A stretch of DNA of 64,000 nucleotides. Source: Bullera alba. Taxonomy: Eukaryota > Basidiomycota > Tremellomycetes > Tremellales > Bulleraceae. Location of the stretch: contig BCIX01000005.1 of NCBI GenBank assembly GCA_001600095.1, forward strand, positions 626,523-690,522. Direction: 5' to 3'. Every line of letters begins with the position of its first letter. The first letter of the stretch is position 1. Positions 43,341 through 57,547 of the stretch are shown here, piece by piece. The position numbers were made by a program, and so were the translations under genes. A model generated the notes under the pieces. That model made no database searches. It saw nothing but the letters and a program-made list of their open reading frames with translations, and had not been told where the DNA came from.

Positions 43341-45824
43341 ATGTACGGCTACGACCGTCGGGAGCAGGTGGACCAAGGGCAGAGAGAGTGAGTGGGCGTC
43401 CGGATACTTATACCCTCTCTCTTCCTCATCCTGCAGTCGGCCTTCCTCTCGATCAGTACTTGGTCCGACTTCATCTGCAGCTGCTACCTCCCGCGACAGG
43501 AGATTTGCGGCTCGGAGCTGGCTGGCCCTACAGGTGGTCATCCAGGAGCATCCAGGTGATCACTCTGAGCACTACCCATCCTTTGGGCTCCTTTCCACCT
43601 CCAGGAAGGGTGTAACCTCCTTCCTCGACTATTGTGATAGGTTCCAAGCATGACTGAACGCTATCGGCATTACTACCCCCGCTCATATCAACCTCGTGAT
43701 GTCAGTGGCGAATTTGACCTCCAGCTGATCCCCTGCTATCTCAGGTCCCAGCCGAGTCCGAAATACAATGGCGAGGCCCATCGCCACATGTCCAGGCCGG
43801 AAGATTCCGTCTCTCACCGACACGATTCCTTCAATCAATCTCAAGGACCACGCAGCCCTTCTCGCGGCAGAGATACCAGCGTACCTGTGACGCCGAGGGA
43901 CACTAGCAACTACGATCGCGTGAGTCACAGCTTCCGGGATCCGCACCTTGCAAGCTGAGTGCTGACCATACAATTGTCTGCAGTTCGATCAAGATCCAGG
44001 GAAAGTGGCTCCTGACCTCTCAGAGTGGGATTCCGAGGATGAAGAGTATTTCCGTCGAAGGGCGGCTCGAAAGGCGGCTGCCAAGGCTGCCGCTGCACAA
44101 TCGCCTCAGCCAGCTCAGCAAGCTCAATCACCTCCACCACCCCAACCACCTCAACCACCTCAACCAGCTCAATCAGCTCGACCGGTTCACGTAGAGCTCG
44201 GACCGGGTCCTGTAGAACAAGTGAGCTGCGAACATGTAAACCATGAACCTTTAGCTGACGTACTGATAGGTTCGCAAGTCGGAATGGAAACAGCCGAAAC
44301 CTTGTCATCACGGATTCTCCTCCGGCTACGGCCTGAGGGAGAGGGTGGGTCCTCCTCTTCCATCCATCGATTCTCTCCCGCTGATGCAAATTCGTCGCAC
44401 AGGGCGATGTCGGTCCGCTCCCTCCCAAAGAGCAGCGGGTCGGACCTGAGGGCTCCTTTCACCGAGTGTACCCCGCTTCCACGGAGATTGCTCCTCCTCG
44501 CAACGCCGACGAAGGGTGGGACAAGTCGTCCGAGGCCGAGCTGGCCCCGTCGGTCATCCTGAAGTCGCCTTCTCCGCCAATCTCTCGCCTTGCAACTCCC
44601 CCGGCTACGATATCTACCAAGTACGAGCATCCATCGGTTCGACCCGGTGCCGGTGTCGAGGGGTCCCCGAGCGAATTGCACCAAGAGCTAGAGGGGCTCG
44701 TGCTCAAGAATAAGGTTGATCAGGGAGAAAGGCAAGAGGAAACTGAGGTATCCAAGCCGGCGGCGTATATCCCCTGGGAGCCAGTCAAGTGAGTCAGCTG
44801 CCCCCAACCTCTTCTCCCGGAGCGTGATGTAGCTGACGAAGGTAGGTACGCCGATGAGAAGCTCAACGAGGCCTGGGAACCGCCCGTGTACACCCCCAAA
44901 AACGACTTTGCACCGCGAGACTTCGGCCCTCGACCAGGAGCTATGAGAGGCGGGTTTGCCGGTGCCAGTGGTGGTCGAGGTGTCGGTGCCGATACCATGT
45001 CTATGGGCTATGGATCTAGACCTTTCAATCCGAACTCCCCGGCTGGAATGGGTAGAGACTCTGGATATCAACGAGATTCGGGCTATCAGCGAGACTCTGG
45101 GTATCAACGCGACTCAGGCTACCAACGCGACTTCACTCCCGACCGTCCCATCGACATCAAGAGGCCTCAACCCTCGACAAGTGATGGGGGATGGGGTGAC
45201 GATCCGAAAGACCAAAACGGGGATCCAACCCCAAGTCCACAGTCACACACCTTCGACGGCCCGGAGCCAGTTGATACTTCCCCCACCGACGACGGCGGAT
45301 GGGGTGTCGACCCGGTACCCACGCCAGTAGGTGGTGCAGCTACCACCCCAGGATCGGGATGGGGTGCTACCGAAGCACCTCGTGCTGCTGAATATCGACA
45401 ACCTCCGCAGGAGCAAGCTCCAGCTGACGACGGAGGCTGGGGTCCACCAGCTCCAGCCCCAGCTCCTTCCGCTCTAGGTCCCACATACGCACCCGCACCC
45501 GCACCCGCATCCGACCCTCCGCCTGCACCCGCGCCTGGAGCTGGGCGTGGTATGTTTATCAACCCCGAGAGACTCAGGATGATCAGCGGCGCCGGCCCTG
45601 GTGGAGGTGGCGGAAGCCGTAGGTATGACGGCGGCGGCGGTCGCGGTGGAGGAGGCGGAGGAGGTGGGTATGGCGACAGACCATCTGGCTTCGGACAAAG
45701 CGACGTGAGTCAGCTATCAGAACCCAATGCGTGGATATAGCTGACGCTCGAGCAGGGCGGCTGGGGCGGCCGCGTCTCTGGTTCCGGGGGCACTGGTTCT
45801 GGGCACAGAGCGCCCGGATGGTGA
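43341..45824 (+). CDS. WG/GW- and RGG-rich disordered protein (possible Argonaute-hook protein)
   Basis: Model of seven exons (43341-43387, 43745-43919, 43984-44220, 44270-44344, 44403-44788, 44846-45704, 45756-45824), 615 residues. The first intron would be 357 nt, so the N-terminus is the weak part; an alternative start is ATG 43650. The protein has a Ser/Arg-rich start, an acidic-basic segment (PDLSEWDSEDEEYFRRRAAR), an Ala/Gln/Pro tract, and four copies of QRDSGY near residue 395. It ends in a Gly-rich RGG-like part. Tryptophans nearly all sit next to Gly or in acidic context: DEGWDKS, GGWGDDP, GGWGVDP, GSGWGAT, GGWGPPA, GGWGGRV and a final APGW at the very C-terminus. Such WG/GW repeats are known as Argonaute-binding hooks, and a GW protein acts with Ago1 in Cryptococcus RNAi. 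Similar motifs also occur in other mRNP proteins, so the role is inference. Confidence 0.75.
45058..45133 (+). repeat. Tandem 18-bp coding repeat (QRDSGY)
   Basis: Four consecutive units encode DSGYQR with silent differences (for example GGATATCAACGA, GGCTATCAGCGA, GGGTATCAACGC, GGCTACCAACGC). The fifth ends as QRDF. It lies inside the WG/GW-rich protein. Confidence 0.8.
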
Positions 45825-46252
45825 TCACAAGTCGTCGTTTTGGGCGAAAAGGCCAACGTGATTGAATTAGAAATCGTCAGTTGTATATATCAAGTCATCG
45901 CCTCCACATCCCGGCCGATCAGTAGGATCAGACGCCGAGCTCTGGAGTCGCTCGAGCGTCAAGAGAGGATCTTGTAGCATAAGCGAGACTCTAGCGAGGA
46001 GAACCATGCAATCGTCTTCATGAGCACCCAACAGTCTCTCGATTATGTTGCATCACGCATGCGGGTCCAGTGCCGACTGAGTAATACATTGAGTCGATTG
46101 GTTGGATGAATGCGGAGGCTGACGACTTTGGTTGAGGGGTCGTAGCCTCGACACTGATGTGACCGCTGTGGCTCTGCTGAAGGTGGTCTGAGGCGAGGAC
46201 CATGGCAAGTCGGTACGCCGGGATAGTCCATGGGGACTAGGGGACTAGGGGA
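45825..46252. other. Convergent intergenic region with 8-bp repeat
   Basis: About 430 bases between two convergent stops. At its right edge GGGACTAG occurs three times in tandem (46233-46256), and the last unit contains the stop codon of the minus-strand gene. Nothing else is supported. Confidence 0.5.
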
Positions 46253-49200
46253 CTAGAATATCGCGTCGTTGTCCATCTCCCACAGCCGGGCAGCAAAGGC
46301 CGACGGGGTCGTGCTTGGCGTTGGCTGTATTCCCGCCAGGGGCAGCACTCTCCTTTGCACCTACGCCAAGTCAGCTCCTCGCCTCCAAGCAGCAGATGGA
46401 CTCACACTGTCTATCCTATAGGCGTCCTTTGATTCCTGGAGGTTGACAGCGTTGACCTAGAGTCTATCAGCACCGCTCTTCCTCCCTCCGCAGTATCCCT
46501 CCCCCATACGGGAGAGGGCTCTGGCTCACCTTCCACCCATCCCTGATCTTCCGGGCGGCTTCTCTCTCCGGGCGAGCGGCCTCGAACTCGGCTTGCTGCT
46601 CGGCCCTACCGATCGTCAACACCGCCCCAGCCCCAGCCCATTACTGTTTACTCACGTGAGGACCCACTCTCCGCCCCAGGCATCGCCCTTCCGCTTCTCC
46701 CTCTCCTTCTCCTTCTTCCCCTTGTCCTTGTCCTATCGCCCATTAGCTCCCACTCAACCGTACATCGGGAGACTCACCGTCTTATCCCCCCCATCGCGCT
46801 CGCGCTTCTGGCTCAACGCCGCCATTGTGCTCTGTAGGAAGCTCATGGCCGGCACCGGGGTGGTCCCTTTAGATTCCGCGAGGGGCTTCTTCTTCTTGAA
46901 CACGGCGGATTGGGGCGTTGATGCTGAAGACTTGTCCAGGAGTTTCTTCTTGACGACGGGCGGGGCGGTCTCGCCGGGCGAGTCGGTGGGCAGGGGTTTC
47001 TTCTTGGTGAGCTTGGGTAGAGTGCGTTTGGCCTCGTCTTTGAGTTTCGGGTCGGCCTCGTCTTTGGGTTTCGAGTTGGCGTCGTCCTTGGACTTGGCGG
47101 GTGCATCCTCTTTAGCTTTGAGGGCGTCGTCTTTGGGGTTGACTGTGGTGGCCTTTGGATCCACTTTTGTCGCCTTCGAGGGACTCGCTGACGTCTCCAA
47201 GGGCACTTTGACCGAGCGTACCACACTACCCTCCTCCCCCCTGCCCTCCTTAGCCATGAGAGCTGGGATTGGTGACGCCGCCATCACTGGCCCTGGAGTC
47301 GGAGCCTCGTCGCCAAATAGATCATCCACATCCACGTCCATCTTGTCGTCCTCCTTCTCAGGGCTCGACTCGACGATCCGCCTCGGCCGCCTCTTTCCAG
47401 CCGTGCCTGGGTTCTCCTTCTTCCCGACTGCCGCCTTGGAGTTTGCCAAAACAGGGATATCCACTGGAGCCAAGACCTCGGTCGGATCGTGCTTGGTGGA
47501 CGCTGCTGTTGCAAATCCTTGCCCTCCCGATCTCTCTGACTTCTTCTCCTTGCTCAACTTCTTCCCCTTCGACTTGACTTCCGGATCCGGCCTTTGCTGT
47601 ACTCCCACAGGCGACTCGTTGGTGACCTCGGCGGGCATCACTGGCGGATCGACCATGCCCTCGCTCACAATGTCGTCGGGGTTGAACCTGGCCGAGCTCC
47701 TCCTACCGGCTCTGAGGCCCCTAGCTGATTTCCGGCCCGATTCGACCGATCTGCCATCGGACCCAGCTGTCGATTCGGCATGTGACGGTGCGGGGGAAGT
47801 TGACTTTGAGGTCGAAGTGGATTTCGGCTGGACTTTCAATTTGATCCTCAAACCCTTCTTCTCCGCGGGCTCCTTCTCTCCCAACTCCTTCTCCACCGCC
47901 GCTTTCTTCTTCTCTCCCGACGCCGCGTTTCCTTCCATCGGCTCGTCCTTGTCCTCTGGAGGGACGGCCGACTTGCGTTTCTTCCTCAAGGGCTCTTTGA
48001 CCTCCAACTCGGCCGGGCGTTTGCCCCCAGACTTCTGAACCGGGGTCGCGGCATCGGCTTCTACCGAGGACATCGCCTCGACCTGTGGCAGCGGCTGCGT
48101 GATGGGTAATGGAGGTGTCGGGGGGCGTTGCACCTCGGTTCCCGGGGGAGAATCGATCGGAGGCGTGGGAGGGCGTTTGAGCTGTGGCGGAGGGGCCGAT
48201 TCGTATGGAGGCTCATTGGGCTGGACTGGCGCTATACTTCTCCTCTTGGACTTCCTCTGCAGTTCGGTCAAAGGTCCAGCTGCGGATTCTTCCTTCTGCT
48301 TGGGCTTGTCCCGTTTCTGACTCTTAGATGGGACCTCCATTTTGACTGGAATCGCCTTGCTCACGACTTCCGAGTCGGAGTCGGGTTCGGGGTCCGACTC
48401 GACGATCCTGAGGGAGCGGCGTTTTCCAAGCGCCATATTGCGTTGCGGGGACTGCGTTGACAGTAGAGTAGGGATGATTGTGGAGCTGGTCGCTTTGTAA
48501 GGTCGACTGGTTGAGACGATTGGAGTTTCGCTCGGAGAAACTTTTGACAGCGATTTGATCGCGGGTTGTGGTGAGGAATTTGGTTTAGGTTTTGGCCGAT
48601 TCGAATCCCGACCAGTGTGTGGCGATTTGCTCGGCTGCCTCGGACCCCAGTGGTCTATGGGAAGCGGTAGGGCTGATCTCTCGGATGCTCCAGCTCTATC
48701 CCCGTTTCCAGTTCTCACGGTGGTAACGCTCGGATCCAGCGGTTGAGAGATGTATTCCAAAGCCGGTCCTACGCCTTTCTCATCGATAGAGCCGGAGGCT
48801 CTGGCGAAAACGGGAGAGTGAACCAGTCGTCCTGATTCCGACGGCGAGTGGGAGAGGCCGATTAGTCCGCCAAACCGAGCAAGATTGTCTAGCTGATGTT
48901 GTTCGAGATTGAACAGCGCTCTAGCGGTTTCTGCAAGTGACCCAGCAGAGGGCGAGTTGCCCGGGGGAGAATGAGAGACGACGAAAGAGGGTTGCGGAGT
49001 GAGGAATGTGGATCCAGGACGGATGGCGTCGGATGTACTGCTCGCGCCAGAGTCTTGGCTTGAGGCAGTTGAGCACGATTGACTAGATCCCGCTTGGTCC
49101 GAAAGAGTCGTCTGGGCAGGCGAATCCGACGGTGTGTCGCGAGCAAGGGGTTGGTCCTGGTGATGATCCCCGCAGTGGCTATACCGAGATGTTTGACTCG

Positions 49201-49824
49201 ATACTAGTGGCAGGGACAAGGGACTAGATGGCGCTAGCGGTGGGTTCGGAAGACTTGCTGAATCAAGCTGTTGATCCTCGACTCCGATGTTGAGGGCGGT
49301 TTCAATGCCTTCTGTGGTGTCTCCCCTAAAGGTTGTGAGAGGCGAGAAATCTCGTGATGGTGCAGGATCGCGCTTTGGCTCTACAGCGGTTCCTTCCAGA
49401 GGTTGCAATCGTGCGGGAGGTTCGCGTCCGAATAGGCTCGATTGTTTGGTTGACGGCCGAGGCTTCGCTGTGAGGAGTAATGCGTCTTCGTAGCTCTGCC
49501 AGTATCGTCAGCACTGAATCAACATATATCTAGCGTTGAGCTGAGCGCTAGCACCGTCGCTAGGCTCGGGAGAGGGGGCTCACGTCTGAATCGGTTCCGT
49601 TGCGCGGTGGGGCTATAGACAGTCGTTTTTTGACGGAGTATGTCTTGGGAGGCAGTTTGGCGTTTCGCGTGACCGCCTGGCTGGACGAGCGGTCTTCCGG
49701 GGGGACGGATGCTTGCGACGCAAGCTGTTGAACTGAGCAAAACTGATCGTAAGGCCGGAAGGATGAAACAGCTCGCGATGGATGGCAATGTTCACTTTCT
49801 CACGGTAAGATCGAGTGGCCACAT
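46253..49824 (-). CDS. Lys/Pro/Ser-rich nuclear-type protein (1069 aa), function unknown
   Basis: Seven exons on the minus strand (49824-49804, 49742-49584, 49495-46778, 46732-46656, 46605-46530, 46456-46406, 46360-46253) join in frame. The first exon is only seven codons (MWPLDLT), so the start is less sure. I do not recognise a domain. The first 400 residues are Ser/Pro-rich. After that come many lysine clusters (GKRRSLRIVESDPEPDSDSE, KKRKSAVPPEDKDEP, GKRRPRRIVESSPEKEDDKM) that look like bipartite nuclear signals next to acidic CK2-type sites. The motif RRSLRIVESDPEPDSDSE/RRPRRIVESSPEKE appears twice. The C-terminus is a conserved-looking helix: DAWGGEWVLTAEQQAEFEAA, then RKIRDGWKVNAVNLQESKDA. 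It shares a 108-bp divergent promoter with the DDX41-like helicase. Confidence 0.75.
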
Positions 49825-49932
49825 ACTGAGATCAAAGCTCGAAGGAAGCTGCAAAAGCCACTCTATGAGGTGTACATCTACACACGACCTGCACGTACGA
49901 GCAACTCACCGCTTGATACCTTGCACCCCAGT
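49825..49932. promoter_or_regulatory. Very short divergent promoter (108 bp)
   Basis: Only 108 bases separate the two start codons if both models are right. It must serve both the 1069-aa protein and the DDX41-like helicase. No TATA box is visible. Confidence 0.45.
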
Positions 49933-52189
<2,257 letters not shown>

Positions 52190-52715
52190 GGGGGTATCTG
52201 CAGTGTCAGGCTGCACGTGTGTATCTATCTACGACTGGCTAGTGTTGTATCTCATATCAATGCATGATGACCATACAGGCAGATAGAGCAAGCTGCAGCT
52301 GTCTCCAGGTGATACACTCGCGGCGATGACCGCCCTGGCTGTTATCGCCACCCGAACGAGGCTTTTCCTGTTTTCGTCATCGGCGCATTCACTCAACTCG
52401 TTCATTCAGTCCCCGTTCTGGCATCCACTTCGAGATAAGTGCAAGCTAGTCTGTCGCTATAGCCCTCACTCGCCGTTAGCTCGCTCGACCGGATGGGAAT
52501 GTGCTATATTGTCAACTGAGACTCATTCGACGCGCTATCCTAGAGATTAGAGATCTAAAGAGATCTAGAGTGAAAATAGCTCACGTTCACCTGTCCATCA
52601 CCCGGTCGAAAAGATTGAAAAAAGCCTCGCCAGACCATCATCAGTCGACTGTGCACGACCATCTAGAATCCGCCAGATCTACCAAGACAACCTTCGTATT
52701 CTTTAGATCAGCACA
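52190..52715. other. Intergenic region upstream of magnesium transporter
   Basis: About 525 bases with no supported gene. TAGAGATTAGAGATCTAAAG-like GATCT repeats lie at 52540-52570. It should hold the promoter of the gene at 52716. Confidence 0.45.
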
Positions 52716-55700
52716 ATGCCCACTGGAAACCCCACGATGACTCCCTCCTCACCCCGCCAAATCCAGATCGACCCCCATCTCGCCGCCCCCCGACACCCCA
52801 ATGGCAGCGGGAATCAACATCACTCTGTGCAAATATCCTCGCCGAACGGCCTATCCCCGTCTGCAGCACGAGCCCACCCTGGACCGCTGCAGCCACCGCC
52901 GACTCACCACAGAGGATCATCCGGGGTGATCACCATGGCGAGGAGTTATCGCGAAGACCCGGAGAACGCGCGAGAGAGGCAGATGCAGCAGGATATCGAG
53001 AGCGCCATGAGCATGTGTAAGTGCGCCATAGCATTGTGAATCTGCTCGCTAATCCGCTCATGGATGTAGCTCGGGCCAGATCAGGCTCTGTCACTGCGCA
53101 AGACGTGTCTCCCGGGATGAGACCCTCGCAAATGCATTACCCGTCCTCGTCGCCAATAGAGGAAGGTACTTCGTTCCCAATGCTCTCGCACATGGAGGAA
53201 GCGGCGTTGGACCGGGCCCGCAGGTCTGGATTCAGAGTGGAAGATGCGGGCAACGAAGAGTCGGACGAGGAGAACCATCACTATGACGAACGGAGAAGGA
53301 GACGACACGCCTCGGCAATCGACGAAGATGACGATGATGACGGAGGCGCATTGATGGACCACTCTTACCACCATGGAAGAGGGCAGTCTCATCCGGTCGG
53401 CTCGGGCGGATCGAGCAATTACGATTCGCATGCCAGACACCTGCCCGAAACCATGGGCCAAGGCGGAGGCGGAGGGATGGCCGGCGGAGGGATGAGGAGA
53501 CCTGATTTGATCGAGAGGCGATCGGGGATGATGCAGAGGTCAAACTTTGATTTCAAGCCAATGGAGGAGTTTGCCGACCAAGAACGGGGGACAGCACCCG
53601 TTGGATCCCAGCAGAGTAATAGCGTTCAGTGGATCCCCGACGACAACAACTTGAGAAAGAGGAGTACCAATTCGAGAAACGATGGTTCCGCTCCGCAAGC
53701 CGATCAAGTCCAGCCAGGAAGCTACGACACCGCGATGGAGAGGACCACCACCATGTCTGCCTACGGAGACGAAGGGGACCACGGGACAGGATACTCGACA
53801 AAGGAGAACGAGGGCGGAAATGAGGGTCACCGATTCCACCGAAGGCGACAGCGCAAATTGTCACAGTCCAACCCCGTCACTCGGAGGCAAGGCAAGCTGG
53901 CACTATTTGAAGGATTCGGATCGCAGGGCAACACCGGGGCACCGGGCGAGGAGAGCGGTACGATCAATGGCTCTCCAGGTGGCACTGGCGGCAGTGGCCC
54001 ATTCAAAGCGCCACGACAGCCTAAAAACCTCGGCGGGCACAATGGCTTGCCACCGCTAAACCCGGTCGGAGGCGGTTTTATGCCTTTTACCGACGCCGCT
54101 CCCGGTCACGACAAGCCATACCGGTTCTCATTCTACTCGAACGCTCTGCCAGTGACTATCCACGCGCGAACCCTCGCCGAGCTGCCGTCAGAGGGACAGT
54201 CGTTTGAGGACCTGTTCAAGGGGAAGAACAATGGTGATGTCAAGCGAGAGGATGCTCAGCCCGATGGCACGGGCACAGACTGGGGCAGCGTCAAGGGATC
54301 GGGAAGTGGTGCCGAGACGCCAGCTCAGGCAGATGCCATTGCGCCTAATGCAAAGATGAGCCTGCTCGCCAAAGCCGCCGGCGCGGCCGTGAAGGGGAGC
54401 GGAGGGGGGGGTGGACCGCCAGGCGGTTCACCGGTCGACGATGATCCAGAGGCCTTCACTTGGTGGCTGGATGTTCTCTCCCCGACCGACGAGGAGATGA
54501 GGATGTTGTCGAAGGTGGGTCAGGGGGATGCGGATGAGAGCTGACGACTAGGTCTTTGGAATCCATCCCCTGACAACGGAGGACATTCTGCTAGAGGAGA
54601 CTCGAGAGAAGATTGAGTTGTTCAGGAATTACTATCTTGTCTGTTTCCGATCGTTCGACCAGGACCCGTACTCCCAGACGTACCTCGAGCCGCTCAACAT
54701 GTACATCATCGTCTTCCGCGAGGGCACCCTGTCGGTGAGTCCAATCCGGCGTATCTACATCCCTTGGGCGATGCTGACTTGTCTCAGTTCCACTTCCGGG
54801 GCACGCCTCATCCACAAAATGTCCGACGACGAATCAAGCATCTCAAAGACTACATCTCCGTCACCTCCGACTGGATCTCCTACGCCCTGATCGACGACAT
54901 CACCGATGCGTTCGGCCCGCTGATCCAGAGCATCGAGTACGAGGTCGACAGTATCGACGAGCTGGTGTTGATCCTCAAAGAAGCTGAGCAGAGCGACATG
55001 TTGAGAAGGTGAGTGGGGTCAAAGCTCAAAGCTGGGACCCCCCTCTGACACCCCCTGCAGAATCGGTACTTGCCGGAAGAAAGTCATGGGTCTGCTTCGA
55101 CTGATGGGAAACAAGGCCGACGTCGTCAAAGGTCTAGCCAAGCGATGTGAGTCGACTTCCCACGACACTGTGTAACGGTGGGCAGTGCTGATTTGGGAAC
55201 CGTATAGGTAACGAACAATGGCTCGTCGCTCCGAAATCCGACATCGTAAGTGCCTAGATCCATCCCCGCCTTCTGAAGATCCCGTGTTCCCGTGTCCCGC
55301 TTCGCTGACGCAAAGACCAAAAATAGGGACTGTACCTCTCGGATATCCAGGACCATTTGATCACGATGACGCAGAACTTGAACCATTACGAAAAAATCCT
55401 ATCGAGGTCCCATTCGAATTACCTCGCCCAAATTTCGATCGAAATGACGGACGCGAACAACCAGATCAACGACGTGCTCTCGTACGTACCTCCTAGCGTG
55501 GCCCAGACTTGGGCCTCCACGGGCAACCGATGGACCAGCTGACCCGGTCATTGTAGGAAGCTCACCGCCCTGGGTACAGTTCTCATGTGAGTGGTCGTGT
55601 CGTCGTACATGCGTGCCTGGTGCTGGTCCCGAGCAATTAGGCGGGCCCCGCGCTTCGCCAGTCCTAGACGTCGCGAGCCCGCGGATTAATTGATCACCGG

Positions 55701-56000
55701 GCACAAGGCGCTGACTCGCTTCGTCTAGCCCGATGAATCTGGTCACCGGTCTCTGGGGAATGAACGTGCATGTGCCCGGGCAGGACATTGAGACTGGAGT
55801 GAGTAATGTTCTCATGTGCGGATCAGAGCCGTGGCTGACGGCGCGGGTAGTACGCCTGGTTTGGCGGGATTCTCGGTTGCCTAGCCCTATTCGCAGTCTT
55901 GGGAGCATTTGCGACGGTGAGTGACGGGCAGACGTACCGAAGGAATCAGAGGCGTTGGCTGATCCCGTCGTCTCCGCAGTGGAAGTGCTTTGTCAGGTGA
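52716..56000 (+). CDS. ALR1: ALR-type CorA magnesium transporter, plasma membrane
   Basis: Eleven exons (52716-53016, 53070-54514, 54552-54734, 54788-55008, 55061-55146, 55208-55245, 55327-55481, 55557-55586, 55729-55798, 55851-55916, 55980-56000) give 871 residues, the length of fungal Alr1/Alr2. These pentameric channels import Mg2+ at the plasma membrane. Residues 1-560 are a long disordered region with an acidic patch (DEDDDDDGGALMD) and many RxxS sites. The CorA core starts at AFTWWLDVLSPTDEEMRMLS and VFGIHPLTTEDILLEETREK, then YYLVCFRSFDQD, the long stalk helix and the two membrane helices. The first helix ends in the hallmark GMN (VTGLWGMNVHVPGQ) and the second is WFGGILGCLALFAVLGAF. 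The tail is a short WKCFVR. Fungal Alr1 is regulated by Mg2+ and by turnover; nothing here shows that directly. Confidence 0.93.
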
Positions 56001-57547
56001 ACCTGGCCCAAGCCAGGACAGCCGCGCGCGCCGGCCAGTGGACATTGACCGTTCTCAATGATCTCGTGGATATTCCAGATTGTACAACTAGATTACGGAG
56101 CTGTAGTGCGACTAGAGGATCATGCATATGCATTTTAGTAAGAGCGACGGACGATCATGGTCTTGGAATAACCTTGTCCGTGTTCTCCGCCAAGGCTGAT
56201 CTGTCGATCCGAGGGGTCGGCTGACGATCAGAGGTCCGCGGACGCCGGGCGCTCTTGGGCGCCGGCCTGGCGCTGCCAGTGGGCAAGGGCTCGTCCTCTC
56301 GCCTCCTCTCGCAGCCCTTCCGAGCATCTTGGCTGAACAATAGCAGACTATAGCCGGATGAATGTACCGAATCAAAGGATGTGCAGGAACGACAACGCCA
56401 CATCATCTCCCGAGACATTGCAAGAGGTGACAGTGTCAGCAGCGGGGAAGAGCCGGGGCGTCTAATTCCATAACGAGCGCAAGGGCTTTGCATTAGAGAC
56501 TGGTCCCATGCTCAGCTACAACCCCGAGGGCGGATTACAATCCCGACTAACCAATCAGCTAATGAGGTTGAGGAGGGTGCAGGAGCACGGGCAGGAGGGC
56601 AGTCACCCGGGAACACGTCAGGCACGGGTAATTACCTAATAAATCTCGGAATGTGCCTGGCCGTGCCTCGGACCTGTCCCGGTTTGATCGTCCGAGATCC
56701 ATCCGTTGGGCAATCGCACTGGCATACTGCCAGGTCACGGGAAGCTTTACGCACGTCCAACGAGGTCATCCCGCGTCGAGGGTGTCAGCGCATGAGGGGA
56801 GAGTACGCGTCGGTAGGCTTCGACGATCGTTTCGCACTTTGTCATTTGACCCGGGTGGACGCGGGTGGACGTGTGTCCGTGACGAATCAGCCACACTACG
56901 TACAATTGCTATTCCGACATCGTAATCTGGGCCAAGACGGTGCGGTGACCGAGGTATGTGTGTGAATTGACCCGTCACGCCGGGCAGTGACTGGCAGAGC
57001 GTCGGAGATCCTGGGCCTTCCTGGGCGGGGCAGAGAGGGGCAGAGCAAGCAAGGTGGAGGATGATTTCTCACAATCTTACGTCCGCCTCCGTCCGGACGG
57101 GCCGCACTGGCTTGATCAGGATCCGTGCGGGGAGTGCGAGGGATGTGGGATTAGACATGGTCGACTGACCTCCTGTCGCACATGCCGAGCGAGCCGAGCG
57201 TGACATGAATGCCTAATCCCAATTTCCCACTCATCCTACGACGCCGCTGTCTCGCGTCTCGGTTCCCAGAGATTGCGGGATCGGTTCGTGCGACGATCAA
57301 GCCACATGTTCGTTATCCGGCAACGCGGGCAGGATATCAGTGAAAAAGTTGGCCAGACCTCTTCCCGATGTCCGATGTGACCGAGTCGAGAGTCCAGGAC
57401 TGGCGAGCAAACCAGCTCGTCTTGTCTATATAACCTCGAGCAGCGACCCCCCATCGTCCTCTTCTTCATCCAACTCATCTCATCTCTACTCCTCTACAAC
57501 CACTACTCCCAAACCAAAACCCAAACCAAAACCCAACCCATACCACA
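56001..57547. promoter_or_regulatory. 1.5-kb intergenic region with TATA promoter at its end
   Basis: No gene is supported. The region is unusually long for this compact window. Near the end TATATAA (57427-57433) and CAAACCCAAACC-like A/C-rich leader repeats (about 57508-57540) precede the ATG at 57548. The large size suggests a regulated promoter for the secreted-protein gene. Open frames at 56155-56493 and 56651-56965 lack motifs. Confidence 0.5.
57427..57433 (+). promoter_or_regulatory. TATA box of the secreted-protein gene
   Basis: TATATAA, 115 bp upstream of the ATG at 57548 and followed by a CT-rich then A/C-rich leader, as in highly expressed fungal genes. Confidence 0.65.

Noticed and set aside
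43650..43744. Coding exon beginning at ATG 43650 for the WG-rich protein
   Set aside because: It is open and in frame, but the exon at 43341 with a perfect GTGAGT donor splices in phase to 43745. I kept 43650 as an alternative start, not the main model.
46593..48038. 481-codon plus-strand open frame
   Set aside because: It is antisense to the Lys-rich protein, whose reverse complement gives Ser/Leu/Phe-rich text without motifs. The minus strand has the spliced, nuclear-type gene.
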